Source: CADEDH01 sp965262175 | Lineage (GTDB): Bacteria; Actinomycetota; Acidimicrobiia; Acidimicrobiales; SZUA-35 | DNA: 64,000 nt | Assembly: GCA_965262175.1 (NCBI GenBank) | Contig: CBDHES010000002.1 | Location: 2,294,001 to 2,358,000 of the forward strand | Direction of reading: 5' to 3' | Shown here: positions 8,550 through 18,879 of the stretch, piece after piece | Layout of the letters: each line of letters opens with the position of its first letter | How positions within the stretch are numbered: the first letter of the stretch is position 1 | Position numbers and translations under genes: made by a program | Notes under the pieces: generated by a model | The model's input: only the letters and a program-made list of their open reading frames with translations | What the model was told of the DNA's origin: nothing | Databases searched by the model: none

Positions 8550-10090
8550 CCGCCGCCCTCGTCCTGCTGCTCGGCGTGGCCTCCCTCGCCGCCATCCACA
8601 CCCTCTGGTCGCCCTGAGGGCTGTCGGTCGCCGAGACCGTCCTGCCCCCGGTTCGGGGGCGTACCAGAACCATCGTCGGGACCGTGCTCGTCGGCGCCGC
8701 CACCTCGTCGGGGGCTGCGGTCGGCCTGGTGGCGGCGATCGTCGCCGGCCCGATCGTCGCCGCCCTTCCCGCGGTCGCCGCCCACCCACCGTTGACCATC
8801 GCCGCCTGGGCGGTCGCCTTCGGGGTCGGCCTCGACGTGGTGGCGTTGGGCACCGGCCGGCTCCGTCCCTTGACCGGAGGCCGGCAGGTACCTCAGGAAT
8901 GGACCCGGCTCCTGTCGCCGACGGTGGTGGCCGCGCTCTACGGCGCCCGCCTCGGCGTCGGGCCGCTCACGATCCTGTCGACCTGGACCTGGTGGTCGGT
9001 CACCGTCGCCGGGGCGCTCCTGGGACTCGGGCCGTCGGTGGCCGTCGGCGCCACGTTCGGTCTCGTCCGTATGGCGACCTCGACCGCCTGCTCGGTGGCG
9101 GTCGCCGGCACCGACGACGGCGCCCGCTGGTTTGGCCGGTTGCGATCGGCGCAGCGGCGCGGCTGGCTCGCCCTCAACGGGCTCGGCCTGGCCGTACTGC
9201 TCGCCACCACGGCCTGCTCATCGACCAGCCGGCCCGAGGCCGATGGCACCGACGACGCCGATGGCGGCGTCGTCGCGGCCGAGGCCCGAGCCGGCACCGA
9301 CGAGCTCGAACCGCGTCACGATCGGGGTCGGGTCATCACCGACTCGGACCGCTCCGACCCGCCGAGCGAGCCCGACAACGCCGCCGATGCCGCCGACGCC
9401 GACGAGGCCGCCGGCGATGGTGGCGACGACTCGGCTACGGCCCCCGGGTCGGACGAGAGGTCCGCCGATGCCTTGATCACCGCCGTCGAACTGGAGGACG
9501 TCGTGCGAACACCTGAGGAGACCGCCCGATCGGGCACCGGTTCGGCCGGAGCCCTGGCCCTCGCCGGGCCGTCCGACCCTGCGCCATCGCCCCGGCCGGC
9601 ATCGCTGGCCGCAGCGTTGATCGACGAGATCGACGGGTTCGCACCGATCGACGACCCCTCGGCCGACCGCTATCTCGATCTTCGCTCGGCGAGCGAGATC
9701 CAACCCGACCCCGAGACCGAGCTGGCGCTTCTGGAGACCAGGGGCTTCATCGGGGGCTGGACCCGAGCCTTTCGCAGTCCGGCCAATGACGTGGCGGTCG
9801 TGTCGGTGTACCACTTCGCCACCGCCGGTGAGGCCGAGTTCTACCTCGAGGACGGGCTGATCCAGATCGGCGGCTACGGCGGCACGTTCTTCGACATCGA
9901 GGGCCTCCCCGGCGTACGGGGGTTCGCCCAGACGGTGCCCGGCGACGACGGCGAGGAGCTGATCAGCCTCGGCGCCGCCTTCCAGATCGGACCACGGTGG
10001 TACCTGCTCTACCTCCTCGGCTCGCCCGAGACGGCGACGCCCGACGTCCTCGTTCCGGCCGTCGCCGCCCAGCTCGACCGAGCCCGCTGA
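8546..10090 (+). CDS. membrane/extracytoplasmic protein with an in-frame TGA; candidate selenoprotein
   Basis: ATG 8546 overlaps the preceding stop (ATGA) and opens a frame that meets TGA at 8615-8617. The same frame then continues without another stop to 10090, giving 514 residues if the TGA is read. The sequence across it is HTLWSP-TGA-GLSVAE. As I recall, homologous membrane proteins of MauE/MauD clusters carry WSPCGxSM here, so TGA replaces a Cys codon. After the TGA come about four more membrane helices (to about residue 200), an internal lipobox-like LLATTACSS near residue 230, an acidic linker, and a 130-residue C-terminal domain (WTRAFRSPANDVAVVSVYHF). A hairpin with a GUU loop follows the TGA. 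The alternatives are a nonsense mutation, a sequencing error, or a separate 23-residue peptide plus a protein started at GTG 8684. Confidence 0.7.
8643..8661 (+). promoter_or_regulatory. hairpin downstream of the in-frame TGA, SECIS-like
   Basis: Arms GCCCCCG and CGGGGGC pair perfectly (8644-8650 with 8654-8660), extendable by one T-G pair, around a three-base loop GTT. The loop begins 33 bases after the TGA. Bacterial SECIS elements lie just 3' of the UGA inside the coding sequence, as a short stem with a small loop that usually has G in its first positions. This matches in placement, loop size and first base. In DNA this GC-rich such a stem could also arise by chance. Confidence 0.4.
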
Positions 10091-10162
10091 CGCTCATCCC
10101 GCTCGCCAGGCCGACCGGGCGGGTCGGCGCGGCCGTCGGCGGTGGTCGGTAGATTCGGGCCG

Positions 10163-10921
10163 ATGGTCGATCCTGCGACGAGGGGCGATCGGCGGCCCCG
10201 AACGATCGGGCTGCTCGGCGGCATGAGCTGGGAGAGCTCGGTCCTCTATGAGCGGCTGCTGAACGAGGGCGTCCGCGCTCGGCTCGGCGGGACCCACTCG
10301 GCCGATCTGATCGTCCGGAGCTACGACTTCGCAGCCATCGAAGCCCTCCAGGAGGCCGGTGACTGGGACGGGGCGGGCGCACTGCTGGCCGCCGACGCCC
10401 GCCGGCTGGAAGCATCGGGGGCCGAGCTGGTGGCCCTGTGCACCAACACGATGCACGTGGTCGCCCCGGCCATCGAAGCGGCGATCGACGTGCCCTTCGT
10501 CCACCTGGCCGACACCACGGCGGCGGCGGTGGTCCGAGCTGGCCTCACCACCGTCGGCCTGCTCGGCACCCGCTACACCATGGAGCATGACTTCTACGTC
10601 GGCCGCCTGGAGCGGGCCGGTCTGGCGGTGGTGATCCCCGACGAGCCGGACCGGACCATGGTCCACGACGTGATCTACCGCGAGCTGGTCCAGGGCATCG
10701 TCACCGACCGATCGCAGCGGGCGTACCGGGCGGCCATCGGGCGGCTCATCGACCGTGGCGCCACCGGCATCATCGCCGGATGTACCGAGATCGAGTTGCT
10801 CATCGGCCCCGACGACCTCGACGTTCCCTACTTCCCGACCACCGCACTCCACGCCCAGGCACTGGTCGACGCCGCCCTCGCCGACGAGGCCGACGAACGG
10901 GCCGGGGGCGACGCCCCCTGA
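10163..10921 (+). CDS. aspartate/glutamate racemase family protein
   Basis: This 252-residue cofactor-independent amino acid racemase is cytosolic. The N-terminal TIGLLGGMSWESSVLYERLLNE is the family's opening signature. Both catalytic cysteines are visible: the first in ALCTNTMH (near residue 92) and the second in IIAGCTEIELL (near 205). It therefore probably interconverts L- and D-aspartate or a related acid. ATG 10163 is preferred over GTG 10142, which adds seven residues with no better binding site. The length fits the family. The gene is not overlapped by neighbours and converges with the sdh operon 22 bases downstream. Confidence 0.9.
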   Translation: MVDPATRGDRRPRTIGLLGGMSWESSVLYERLLNEGVRARLGGTHSADLIVRSYDFAAIEALQEAGDWDGAGALLAADARRLEASGAELVALCTNTMHVVAPAIEAAIDVPFVHLADTTAAAVVRAGLTTVGLLGTRYTMEHDFYVGRLERAGLAVVIPDEPDRTMVHDVIYRELVQGIVTDRSQRAYRAAIGRLIDRGATGIIAGCTEIELLIGPDDLDVPYFPTTALHAQALVDAALADEADERAGGDAP

Positions 10922-10943
10922 CCCACCAACGTCTCGTTCGGGG

Positions 10944-11719
10944 CTACGCCCCCTGGCCGGCCAGCTTGCGGTTGTAGACCTTGGCCTTGATGTGGTCGCG
11001 GTTGAGGTAGGCGATGAAGTCCTGGGGGATCTCCTTGGGGCACGCCTCGGTGCACTCACCGTGGTTGGTGCAGGACCCGAAGAACATCTCCATCGTCTCC
11101 ACCATCTCCTGCGAGCGGCGGAACCGCTCGGGCTGGCCCTGGGGGAGGGAGTTCAGGTGCCAGACCTTGGCCGCAGTGAAGAGCTGGGCCGCCGAGTTGG
11201 GGCAGGCCGCAACGCAGGCGCCACAGCCGATGCAGGCCGCAGCGTCCATCGCCGAGTCGGCGACCTCTTTGGGGATCGGCGTCTCGTTGGCGTCGGCTGC
11301 GGTCCCGGTCGGGGCCGTCACATAGCCGCCGGCCTGGATGATCCGATCGAGGGGTGACCGGTCGACCACCAGGTCCCGGATGACCGGGAACGCCGCGGCC
11401 CGCCACGGCTCGATGTCGATCGTGTCGCCGTCGGTGAACTTCCGCATGTGGAGCTGGCAGGTGGCGGTGCCCTTCTCCGGGCCGTGGGGCCGACCGTTGA
11501 TCATGACCCCGCAGGTCCCGCAGATCCCCTCACGGCAGTCGTGGGGGAACTCGATCGGCGGCTCGCCACCGTCGATCAGCTGCTCGTTGACGACGTCGAG
11601 CATCTCGAGGAACGAGGCGTCGGTCGGGATGTCGTTGGCCTGATAGGTCACGAACCGACCGTCGTCGCCCGGACCGTCCTGACGCCAGATGTTCAGGGTG
11701 AGGTTGAGCGTCTCGGCCA

Positions 11720-11720
<1 letters not shown>
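10944..11720 (-). CDS. sdhB: succinate dehydrogenase/fumarate reductase iron-sulfur subunit
   Basis: This 258-residue electron-transfer subunit of complex II passes electrons from the FAD of SdhA to haem and quinone. Three cluster motifs are visible in order: CREGICGTCG plus a later Cys (TATCQLHM) for [2Fe-2S], CIGCGACVAACP for [4Fe-4S], and CTNHGECTEACP for [3Fe-4S]. The ATG (11720-11718) overlaps the sdhA TAA by one base (TAATG), so the two are translationally coupled. Sequence style is that of the SdhB/FrdB group found with the one-subunit cytochrome b558 type of complex II. Confidence 0.96.
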
Positions 11721-13636
<1,916 letters not shown>

Positions 13637-13645
13637 CAGTCACTC

Positions 13646-14449
13646 CTAGGACAGCAGGCTCGGGTCGTAGTCGATGACGCCGGTCAGGACGGCGATGGGG
13701 AAGCTGACGTTGCCAATCAGTATCACCGCTGCCAGCGCAGCGGCGAACCATCGCCGGAGCCAGTTGTAGCTCGGGTTGTTGATACCGAGGCTCTGGAACA
13801 TCGAGTAGGCGCCGTGGAACACGTGAATGGAGAGCAGCACGTTGGCCACGATGTAGACGATGGCGACGACCGGGTTCGACAGGCTGCCGACGACGTTGGC
13901 CTGGACGTTCCCCTTCTCGAAGTCGTAGCCCGGGATCCAGCCCCAGGTCAGGTCGGCCAGGTGGAAGACGAGGTACAGCAGGACGACGATGCCGCTGTAC
14001 CGCATGCTGCGGGAGGCGAAGTTGGCGGCCAACCAGTCGCGCTTGGACCGGTACGTCTTGTTGGCGGCCAGGTTCATCCGGCTCAGTGAGTACATGGCGT
14101 GGATGTGGAAGGCGAAGCCGAGGATCAGCACCGAGCGGACGATCCACAGGAACACCGTGCGGGGCAACAGCGGGACCAGCAGTTCCCGGAGGTACTCGCC
14201 GTAGATGTTGGCGTCGTAGTCGAGCTCGCCGTTGTGATCGACGACCCCGAGGTAGAGCTTCAGGTTGCCGGCCAGGTGGGAGACGACGAAGCCGAGGAGG
14301 ATGATTCCGGTGACCGCCATCACCCACTTCTTGCCGACCGCGGTCTGGTACAGATTGAGGGGGAACGGGAGCTCGCGGGAGCGGGCCCGCAGGGGTCGCT
14401 CCGCACTGAGCTCGGGGCGCGCTCCTTGCCCCATCGTTGGTGCGGCCAT
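13646..14449 (-). CDS. sdhC: succinate dehydrogenase cytochrome b558-type subunit
   Basis: This 267-residue membrane anchor has about five hydrophobic helices and His residues in helices (FVVSHLAGN, AFHIHAMYSL, LVFHLADLTW, SIHVFHGAYSM) suited to bind two b-type haems. It is the single-subunit cytochrome b type (SdhC b558 family) that oxidises or reduces menaquinone, rather than the SdhC/SdhD pair of proteobacteria. ATG 14449 is preferred because GGGAGGT lies just upstream at ideal spacing; an in-frame start at 14509 has no such site. It is the first gene of the sdhCAB operon. The 200 bases upstream contain no other gene and must hold the operon promoter. Confidence 0.93.
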   Translation of the reverse strand: MAAPTMGQGARPELSAERPLRARSRELPFPLNLYQTAVGKKWVMAVTGIILLGFVVSHLAGNLKLYLGVVDHNGELDYDANIYGEYLRELLVPLLPRTVFLWIVRSVLILGFAFHIHAMYSLSRMNLAANKTYRSKRDWLAANFASRSMRYSGIVVLLYLVFHLADLTWGWIPGYDFEKGNVQANVVGSLSNPVVAIVYIVANVLLSIHVFHGAYSMFQSLGINNPSYNWLRRWFAAALAAVILIGNVSFPIAVLTGVIDYDPSLLS

Positions 14450-14653
14450 CGGCTTACCTCCCGCCCCGGATCGGGCTGGTCGAACTGGACGAACTCGCCT
14501 GCGGACCATAGCCGCCGGTCAGGTGGTCTCCCTAACCATCGTCACGTAGCTGTCATTGGCGTTCCGGCCGCTGGGAAGTGGACGGAAGTCCCCACTCCGT
14601 CGGCCGGTCGCAGCCGGTGCTGAGCATCCCGCCGAGGACCCGCTCGATCGTGG
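14450..14653. other. intergenic region carrying the sdhCAB leader
   Basis: This 204-base gap has no credible coding frame. It separates the sdhC start from the 3' end of the GH2-like gene, both on the minus strand, so the sdh promoter lies here. On the minus strand ATGACA is followed about 14 bases later by GTTAGG, a weak promoter-like pair that I would not rely on. Confidence 0.35.
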
Positions 14654-16888
14654 TCAGGACCGCCTGGTCATCGGCGATTCCTCCACCGCCTCCGACGGTG
14701 GGATGACGACCGTCTGGTAGCGGTTGGTCGCCACCCGCTCGGGGGCGTCGAGCTCCAGATCGATCGTCAGGGCACCGGTGCGGTCGGGTACCACGAACCG
14801 CAACCGCCCGATGAGCTCACAGCAGTCGGCTTCGAGGCGCCCCCGCCACCGTTGGGTGGCCGACCAGTCGTCGAGGCGGGCCCGGGCGGTCACGACCACC
14901 GACCCCAGGGGCCGCGGGAGGTCGCTGACGGCGTGGACCGCCACCGAGATCTCCCGACCGGGCGTGACGATCGTCGGCGGGGGGTCGGCGATCACGACCA
15001 CCGGGCGGCAGGCGTCGGTGAGCACGGCGTAGGCCGGCTTGGGGTTCCGGTCGTGGTCGAGGACCCCGAAACCGCCGGCCGGCTCGGCATCGAACAGGGC
15101 CACGACGCAGAAGCCGCCGGTCGGGCGGTACTTGAGTCGGCGTAGCGTCTCGATCTGGTACCGGATCACCTCGGCCTGGTACGCCTGGGTTGCGAGGGCC
15201 CAGCTCTCACCGTCGCCGTACGCCCCCCGGGGGAGGTACCGGTCGAAGGCCCCTCGCTCGGCCGTCGGCCAGGTCGGCTCGTCGGGCGCCCAGTTCTGGA
15301 CCGTGGCCGATTGGCTACCGATCGCCGACACGAACGTCCCCAGCCGCGGCCATCGGCGGATCAGGTCGGCCAGATCCTCGGGACGGCCGGCGTGCCAGCC
15401 GAGCCGGAGGTGGGAGTCGGAGCCCGTCACGTCGGCCGGGGTCGGAAGGCTCCCCGAGCGGGTGATCACCGTTCGGGACGGGTCGGAGGTCCGGAGCTCC
15501 CGACGGAGGAGGGGGTCGAGCACCGACCGGTTCCACCCGGGGAGGAGATGTCGGCCCAGGCGGCGGCCAACCCCGGCCAGCCCCTCGATCGAACCGTCGG
15601 TCGGCGCCGGGAGCGGTGGCCCGTTCGGTTCGTCGTGGGCGCACCAGAGGGCGATCGACGGGTGGTGGCCGTACCGGTCGACGGCGGCCCGGGCTGCGGC
15701 CCGTGCCGCCCCCTGACTGCGGGCCGAGTACGTGCCGACCAGCGGCAGGTCCTGCCAGATCAGGACCCCCTGGTCATCGGCCGCCTCGTAGAGCTCGGGC
15801 CGGCTCAGGTGGCCCTGGACCCGGATCATGTCGAGCCCGGCCTCACGAGCCGCCCGGACATCGTCGGCGAAGCGGGCCGGATCGACCTGACCGAGGAAGC
15901 GGTCGTGGGGCCCGACGGCGATGCCCTTCACGAACACCGAGCGCCCGTTGACCGACCACGAGAGCTGGTTGGCCGACACCGTCCGGAGCCCGGTCCGCCA
16001 GTGGCGGCGATCGCTCAGGACGGGGTACGACTCCGCCTCGCCGGCCGCCCGATGGCCGCCATCGTCGGAACCCGAACTCGAAGGGGGCCCGGCCCCCGCC
16101 CTTGACCCGTCGGGGTCGGTGGTCCGGATGGCCACGCCGACGTCGTACCGGGGTTGGTCACCGAGCGACGCCGGCCACCAGAGGGCCGGCTCGTCGATCG
16201 TCGCCGTCCACTCCAGGTGGTTCTCGCCGGAGGCCACGTCGTGGACCGCCACGCCACCGGCGGTGCGACCGCGGGGTCCGACGATCGAGGTGTCGATCCG
16301 GATCCGGGCGGCCCTGATCGCGTCGAGCACCAGACGGAACTGGAGGACCGCTCGCTCCGCCGAGGCGTCGATACACACCAGCCGGGACCGGCGGATGGCG
16401 ACCGGCCCGGTCTCGACGATCCCGACGGGCCGCCAGATGCCGCCCGGCGAGCCGGGTGGCGTGAGCGGTCCGGCGCCGATCGCCCCGTTGATGGCGTGCT
16501 TCGGGCCATCGGACCCGGTGGTGCAGGCGACCTCGACCGCCAGGACGTGCTCGCCGTCGGTGGCGGCCAGGGCATCGGTGATGTCGAACTGGTGGGGGGC
16601 GTAGTAGACGCCGATGTCGCCGAGGTGCTGGCCATCGAGCCACACCTCGGCGTCGGACATGACGCCGTCGAAGCGGAGCCAGGCCCGCCGGCCCGGATCG
16701 GGTGGCGGGGCGGCGAACCGGTGGCGGTACACGACCGGCCCGTCCTCTGAGGCGAACGGCTCGCTCTGGCCCCAATGACCGGGAACCGGGACCAGGTCCC
16801 ACGCCGAGTCGTCCAGGTCGGGATCGGCCGCAGCCCGATCGAGCTCGGGAGAGCGGGGGGCGGCACGCCAGAGACCGGACAGATCCAC
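14654..16888 (-). CDS. glycoside hydrolase family 2-like protein with altered catalytic site
   Basis: The protein has 744 residues with the GH2 layout: an N-terminal jelly-roll sugar-binding domain (VVYRHRF, WLRFDGVMSDAEVWLDG, HQFDITDAL), an immunoglobulin-like domain, then a TIM barrel (SVNGRSVFVKGI, DMIRVQGHLSRPELYEAAD). The acid/base Glu is kept in ALWCAHDEPNG near residue 418. The nucleophile normally lies in a strand like FVSEFGxQS; here it reads FVSAIGSQS near residue 522, with Ala in place of Glu. I infer that it is either inactive or uses another mechanism. It has no signal peptide, so it would act in the cytosol. The start is GTG 16888. It is divergent from the AAA ATPase gene. Confidence 0.8.
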   Translation of the reverse strand: MDLSGLWRAAPRSPELDRAAADPDLDDSAWDLVPVPGHWGQSEPFASEDGPVVYRHRFAAPPPDPGRRAWLRFDGVMSDAEVWLDGQHLGDIGVYYAPHQFDITDALAATDGEHVLAVEVACTTGSDGPKHAINGAIGAGPLTPPGSPGGIWRPVGIVETGPVAIRRSRLVCIDASAERAVLQFRLVLDAIRAARIRIDTSIVGPRGRTAGGVAVHDVASGENHLEWTATIDEPALWWPASLGDQPRYDVGVAIRTTDPDGSRAGAGPPSSSGSDDGGHRAAGEAESYPVLSDRRHWRTGLRTVSANQLSWSVNGRSVFVKGIAVGPHDRFLGQVDPARFADDVRAAREAGLDMIRVQGHLSRPELYEAADDQGVLIWQDLPLVGTYSARSQGAARAAARAAVDRYGHHPSIALWCAHDEPNGPPLPAPTDGSIEGLAGVGRRLGRHLLPGWNRSVLDPLLRRELRTSDPSRTVITRSGSLPTPADVTGSDSHLRLGWHAGRPEDLADLIRRWPRLGTFVSAIGSQSATVQNWAPDEPTWPTAERGAFDRYLPRGAYGDGESWALATQAYQAEVIRYQIETLRRLKYRPTGGFCVVALFDAEPAGGFGVLDHDRNPKPAYAVLTDACRPVVVIADPPPTIVTPGREISVAVHAVSDLPRPLGSVVVTARARLDDWSATQRWRGRLEADCCELIGRLRFVVPDRTGALTIDLELDAPERVATNRYQTVVIPPSEAVEESPMTRRS

Positions 16889-17009
16889 CGGACGAGTCTA
16901 CTGTTCACACCCCCGTCACCTGGAAGTCGCCGCCCGGTCCGGTCCGGTCGAAGCGGCCGGGCCCTGTTCCGGTGGCGCACCGCAACAGCGACGAGGCTAG
17001 GGTCCCTAT

Positions 17010-18440
17010 GTGGTAGATCGACCAGATACGTCACTCCCCGACACCCTCGGCGCGCTCCGTGCCTCGGGATGGGTCTCCCGCCCGGTGAAGGAGGAGCTCC
17101 GGATCAACGCGGTGGCCAAGATCCGGGCCGGACAGGCGCTGTTCCCCGGGGTGCTCGGCTACGAGGACACGGTGCTGCCGCAGCTGGAGCACGCCGTGCT
17201 GGCCGGACATGATGTGATCTTCCTCGGCGAGAGGGGTCAGGCCAAGACCCGGATGATCCGGACCCTGGTCGACCTGCTCGACGAGTGGATGCCGATCGTC
17301 GCCGGTTCGGAGATCAACGACGACCCGTACAACCCGGTGTCGGCCCCGGCCAAGGAAGCGGTCGCCGAGCACGGCGAGGCGACGCCGATCGACTGGGTCC
17401 ATCGCTCGACCCGGTTCGGTGAGAAGCTGGCCACACCCGACACGTCGATCGCCGACCTGATCGGCGAGGTCGACCCGATCAAGGTGGCCGAGGGTCGGTA
17501 CCTGTCGGACGAGCTGACCCTCCACTACGGGCTGGTCCCACGGACCAACCGGGGGATCTTCGCCATCAACGAGCTGCCCGATCTCGCCGAGCGGATCCAG
17601 GTCGGCTTGCTGAACGTGCTCGAGGAGCGCGACGTCCAGATCCGGGGCTACAAGATCCGCCTCCCGCTCGACGTGCTCCTCGTGGCGTCGGCCAACCCGG
17701 AGGACTACACCAACCGGGGGCGGATGATCACACCGCTCAAGGACCGATTCGGCGCCCAGATCCGGACCCACTATCCGCTCGAGGTGTCGACCGAGGTCGA
17801 CATCGCCCGGCAGGAGGCGGCCCTGCCCGACCTCTCCGACGAGACCGGCGTCACGACCGTCGTCCCCGACTTCATGGAGGAGCTGGTGGCCACGATCACC
17901 CACCTGGCCCGCTCCAGCCCCCAGATCAACCAGCGGTCCGGGGTATCGGTCCGGTTGACCGTGGCCAACCTCGAGACGTTGGTCGCGGCCGCCACCCGGC
18001 GTGCGTTGCGGCTCGGCGAGACCGAGGTCGCCCCCCGGGTCAGCGACCTCGACGCCCTGATCGCCTCGACCGCCGGCAAGATCGAGATCGAGAGCCTCGA
18101 GGAGGGTCGCGACGACCAGGTCATCGACCACGTGATGCGAGGTGCGGTGCTCGCCGTGTTCAAGGAGAAGGTCTCCGGCGAGAGCATCCGCCAGGTCGTC
18201 GACGCCTTCGAGGAGGAGCTGACGATGAGCGCCGGCGACGACCTCCCCGTCTCGGCCTACGTCGAGATGATCGACCGGACGCCGGCCCTCGCCGGACCGG
18301 TCGCCGGACTGGTCGGCGACGACCAGTCCGACGCCACCCGGGCTTCGGCGGTGGAGCTGATCCTGGAGGGGCTGCACCTCTCCAAGCGGCTCAACAAAGA
18401 CAGCGTCGGCGGCCGGGCCAGCTACCGGGCGCGGGCCTAG
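17010..18440 (+). CDS. MoxR/magnesium-chelatase-like AAA+ ATPase
   Basis: This 476-residue AAA+ protein has Walker A GERGQAKTRM near residue 75, Walker B-like GIFAINELPDL near 185, and the sensor-1-like VLLVASANPEDYTNRGRMI typical of the MoxR/ChlI branch. These ATPases work as hexamers that remodel partners, usually together with a VWA-domain protein. A VWA protein lies 1.7 kb downstream at 20129 and is the obvious partner. GTG 17010 is the first in-frame start after the divergent promoter region. The roughly 100-residue C-terminal helical part is acidic. It is not a true Mg-chelatase: no chlorophyll genes are nearby. Confidence 0.88.
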   Translation: MVDRPDTSLPDTLGALRASGWVSRPVKEELRINAVAKIRAGQALFPGVLGYEDTVLPQLEHAVLAGHDVIFLGERGQAKTRMIRTLVDLLDEWMPIVAGSEINDDPYNPVSAPAKEAVAEHGEATPIDWVHRSTRFGEKLATPDTSIADLIGEVDPIKVAEGRYLSDELTLHYGLVPRTNRGIFAINELPDLAERIQVGLLNVLEERDVQIRGYKIRLPLDVLLVASANPEDYTNRGRMITPLKDRFGAQIRTHYPLEVSTEVDIARQEAALPDLSDETGVTTVVPDFMEELVATITHLARSSPQINQRSGVSVRLTVANLETLVAAATRRALRLGETEVAPRVSDLDALIASTAGKIEIESLEEGRDDQVIDHVMRGAVLAVFKEKVSGESIRQVVDAFEEELTMSAGDDLPVSAYVEMIDRTPALAGPVAGLVGDDQSDATRASAVELILEGLHLSKRLNKDSVGGRASYRARA

Positions 18441-18519
18441 ATCGACCGGTCGGGGACCGGTCCCCACGACGTTCCCCGAGCCCCTACGACGCCCGCACCG
18501 GTCGGCTACGATTGGGGCC

Positions 18520-18879
18520 ATGGCGGATCAACTCGTCCCGATCCTGAAGGTGTCCGACGCCGACGTCGCCACCGACTGGTATGCCCGCCTCGGGTTCGAG
18601 AAGGCGTTCGAGCATCGCTACTCGGAAGACTTCCCGGCCTATGTCGGCCTGTCACGGGGCGACGTCGCCCTCCACCTCTCCGAGCACGTCGGCGACGCCA
18701 CCCCCGACACGTTGCTGTACTTGTGGGTCGACGACGTCGACGCAGTGGCGTCGGAGTTCGGTGTCGCCATCGAAGAAGAGGATTGGGCCCGGGAGGCCCA
18801 CCTCACCGATCCCGACGGCAACCGGATCCGGGTCGGGACCCGCAAGGAATCCGACGGCGCCGTCAGCTCCCGGAGCTAG
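18520..18879 (+). CDS. glyoxalase/bleomycin-resistance superfamily protein
   Basis: This 119-residue protein has one VOC-superfamily module pair (LVPILKVSDADVATDWYARLGF at the start, HLTDPDGNRIRVGTR at the end). The pattern WYARLGFEKAFEHR and the acidic ligand near DPDGNRI fit the bleomycin-resistance/glyoxalase group. The metal-ligand set is only partly visible, so binding rather than catalysis is possible. ATG 18520 opens directly into the first strand. Its 3' end overlaps the convergent GH1-like gene by 17 bases. It sits between the AAA ATPase and VWA genes on the same strand, but no functional link is evident. Confidence 0.85.
   Translation: MADQLVPILKVSDADVATDWYARLGFEKAFEHRYSEDFPAYVGLSRGDVALHLSEHVGDATPDTLLYLWVDDVDAVASEFGVAIEEEDWAREAHLTDPDGNRIRVGTRKESDGAVSSRS

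Noticed and set aside
8684..10090. Gene starting at GTG 8684 as an independent 468-residue protein
   Set aside because: It has no binding site, would lack the first membrane helix and the WSPxGLS motif, and is in the same frame as the ATGA-coupled ATG at 8546. I prefer one gene across the TGA, but this cannot be excluded.
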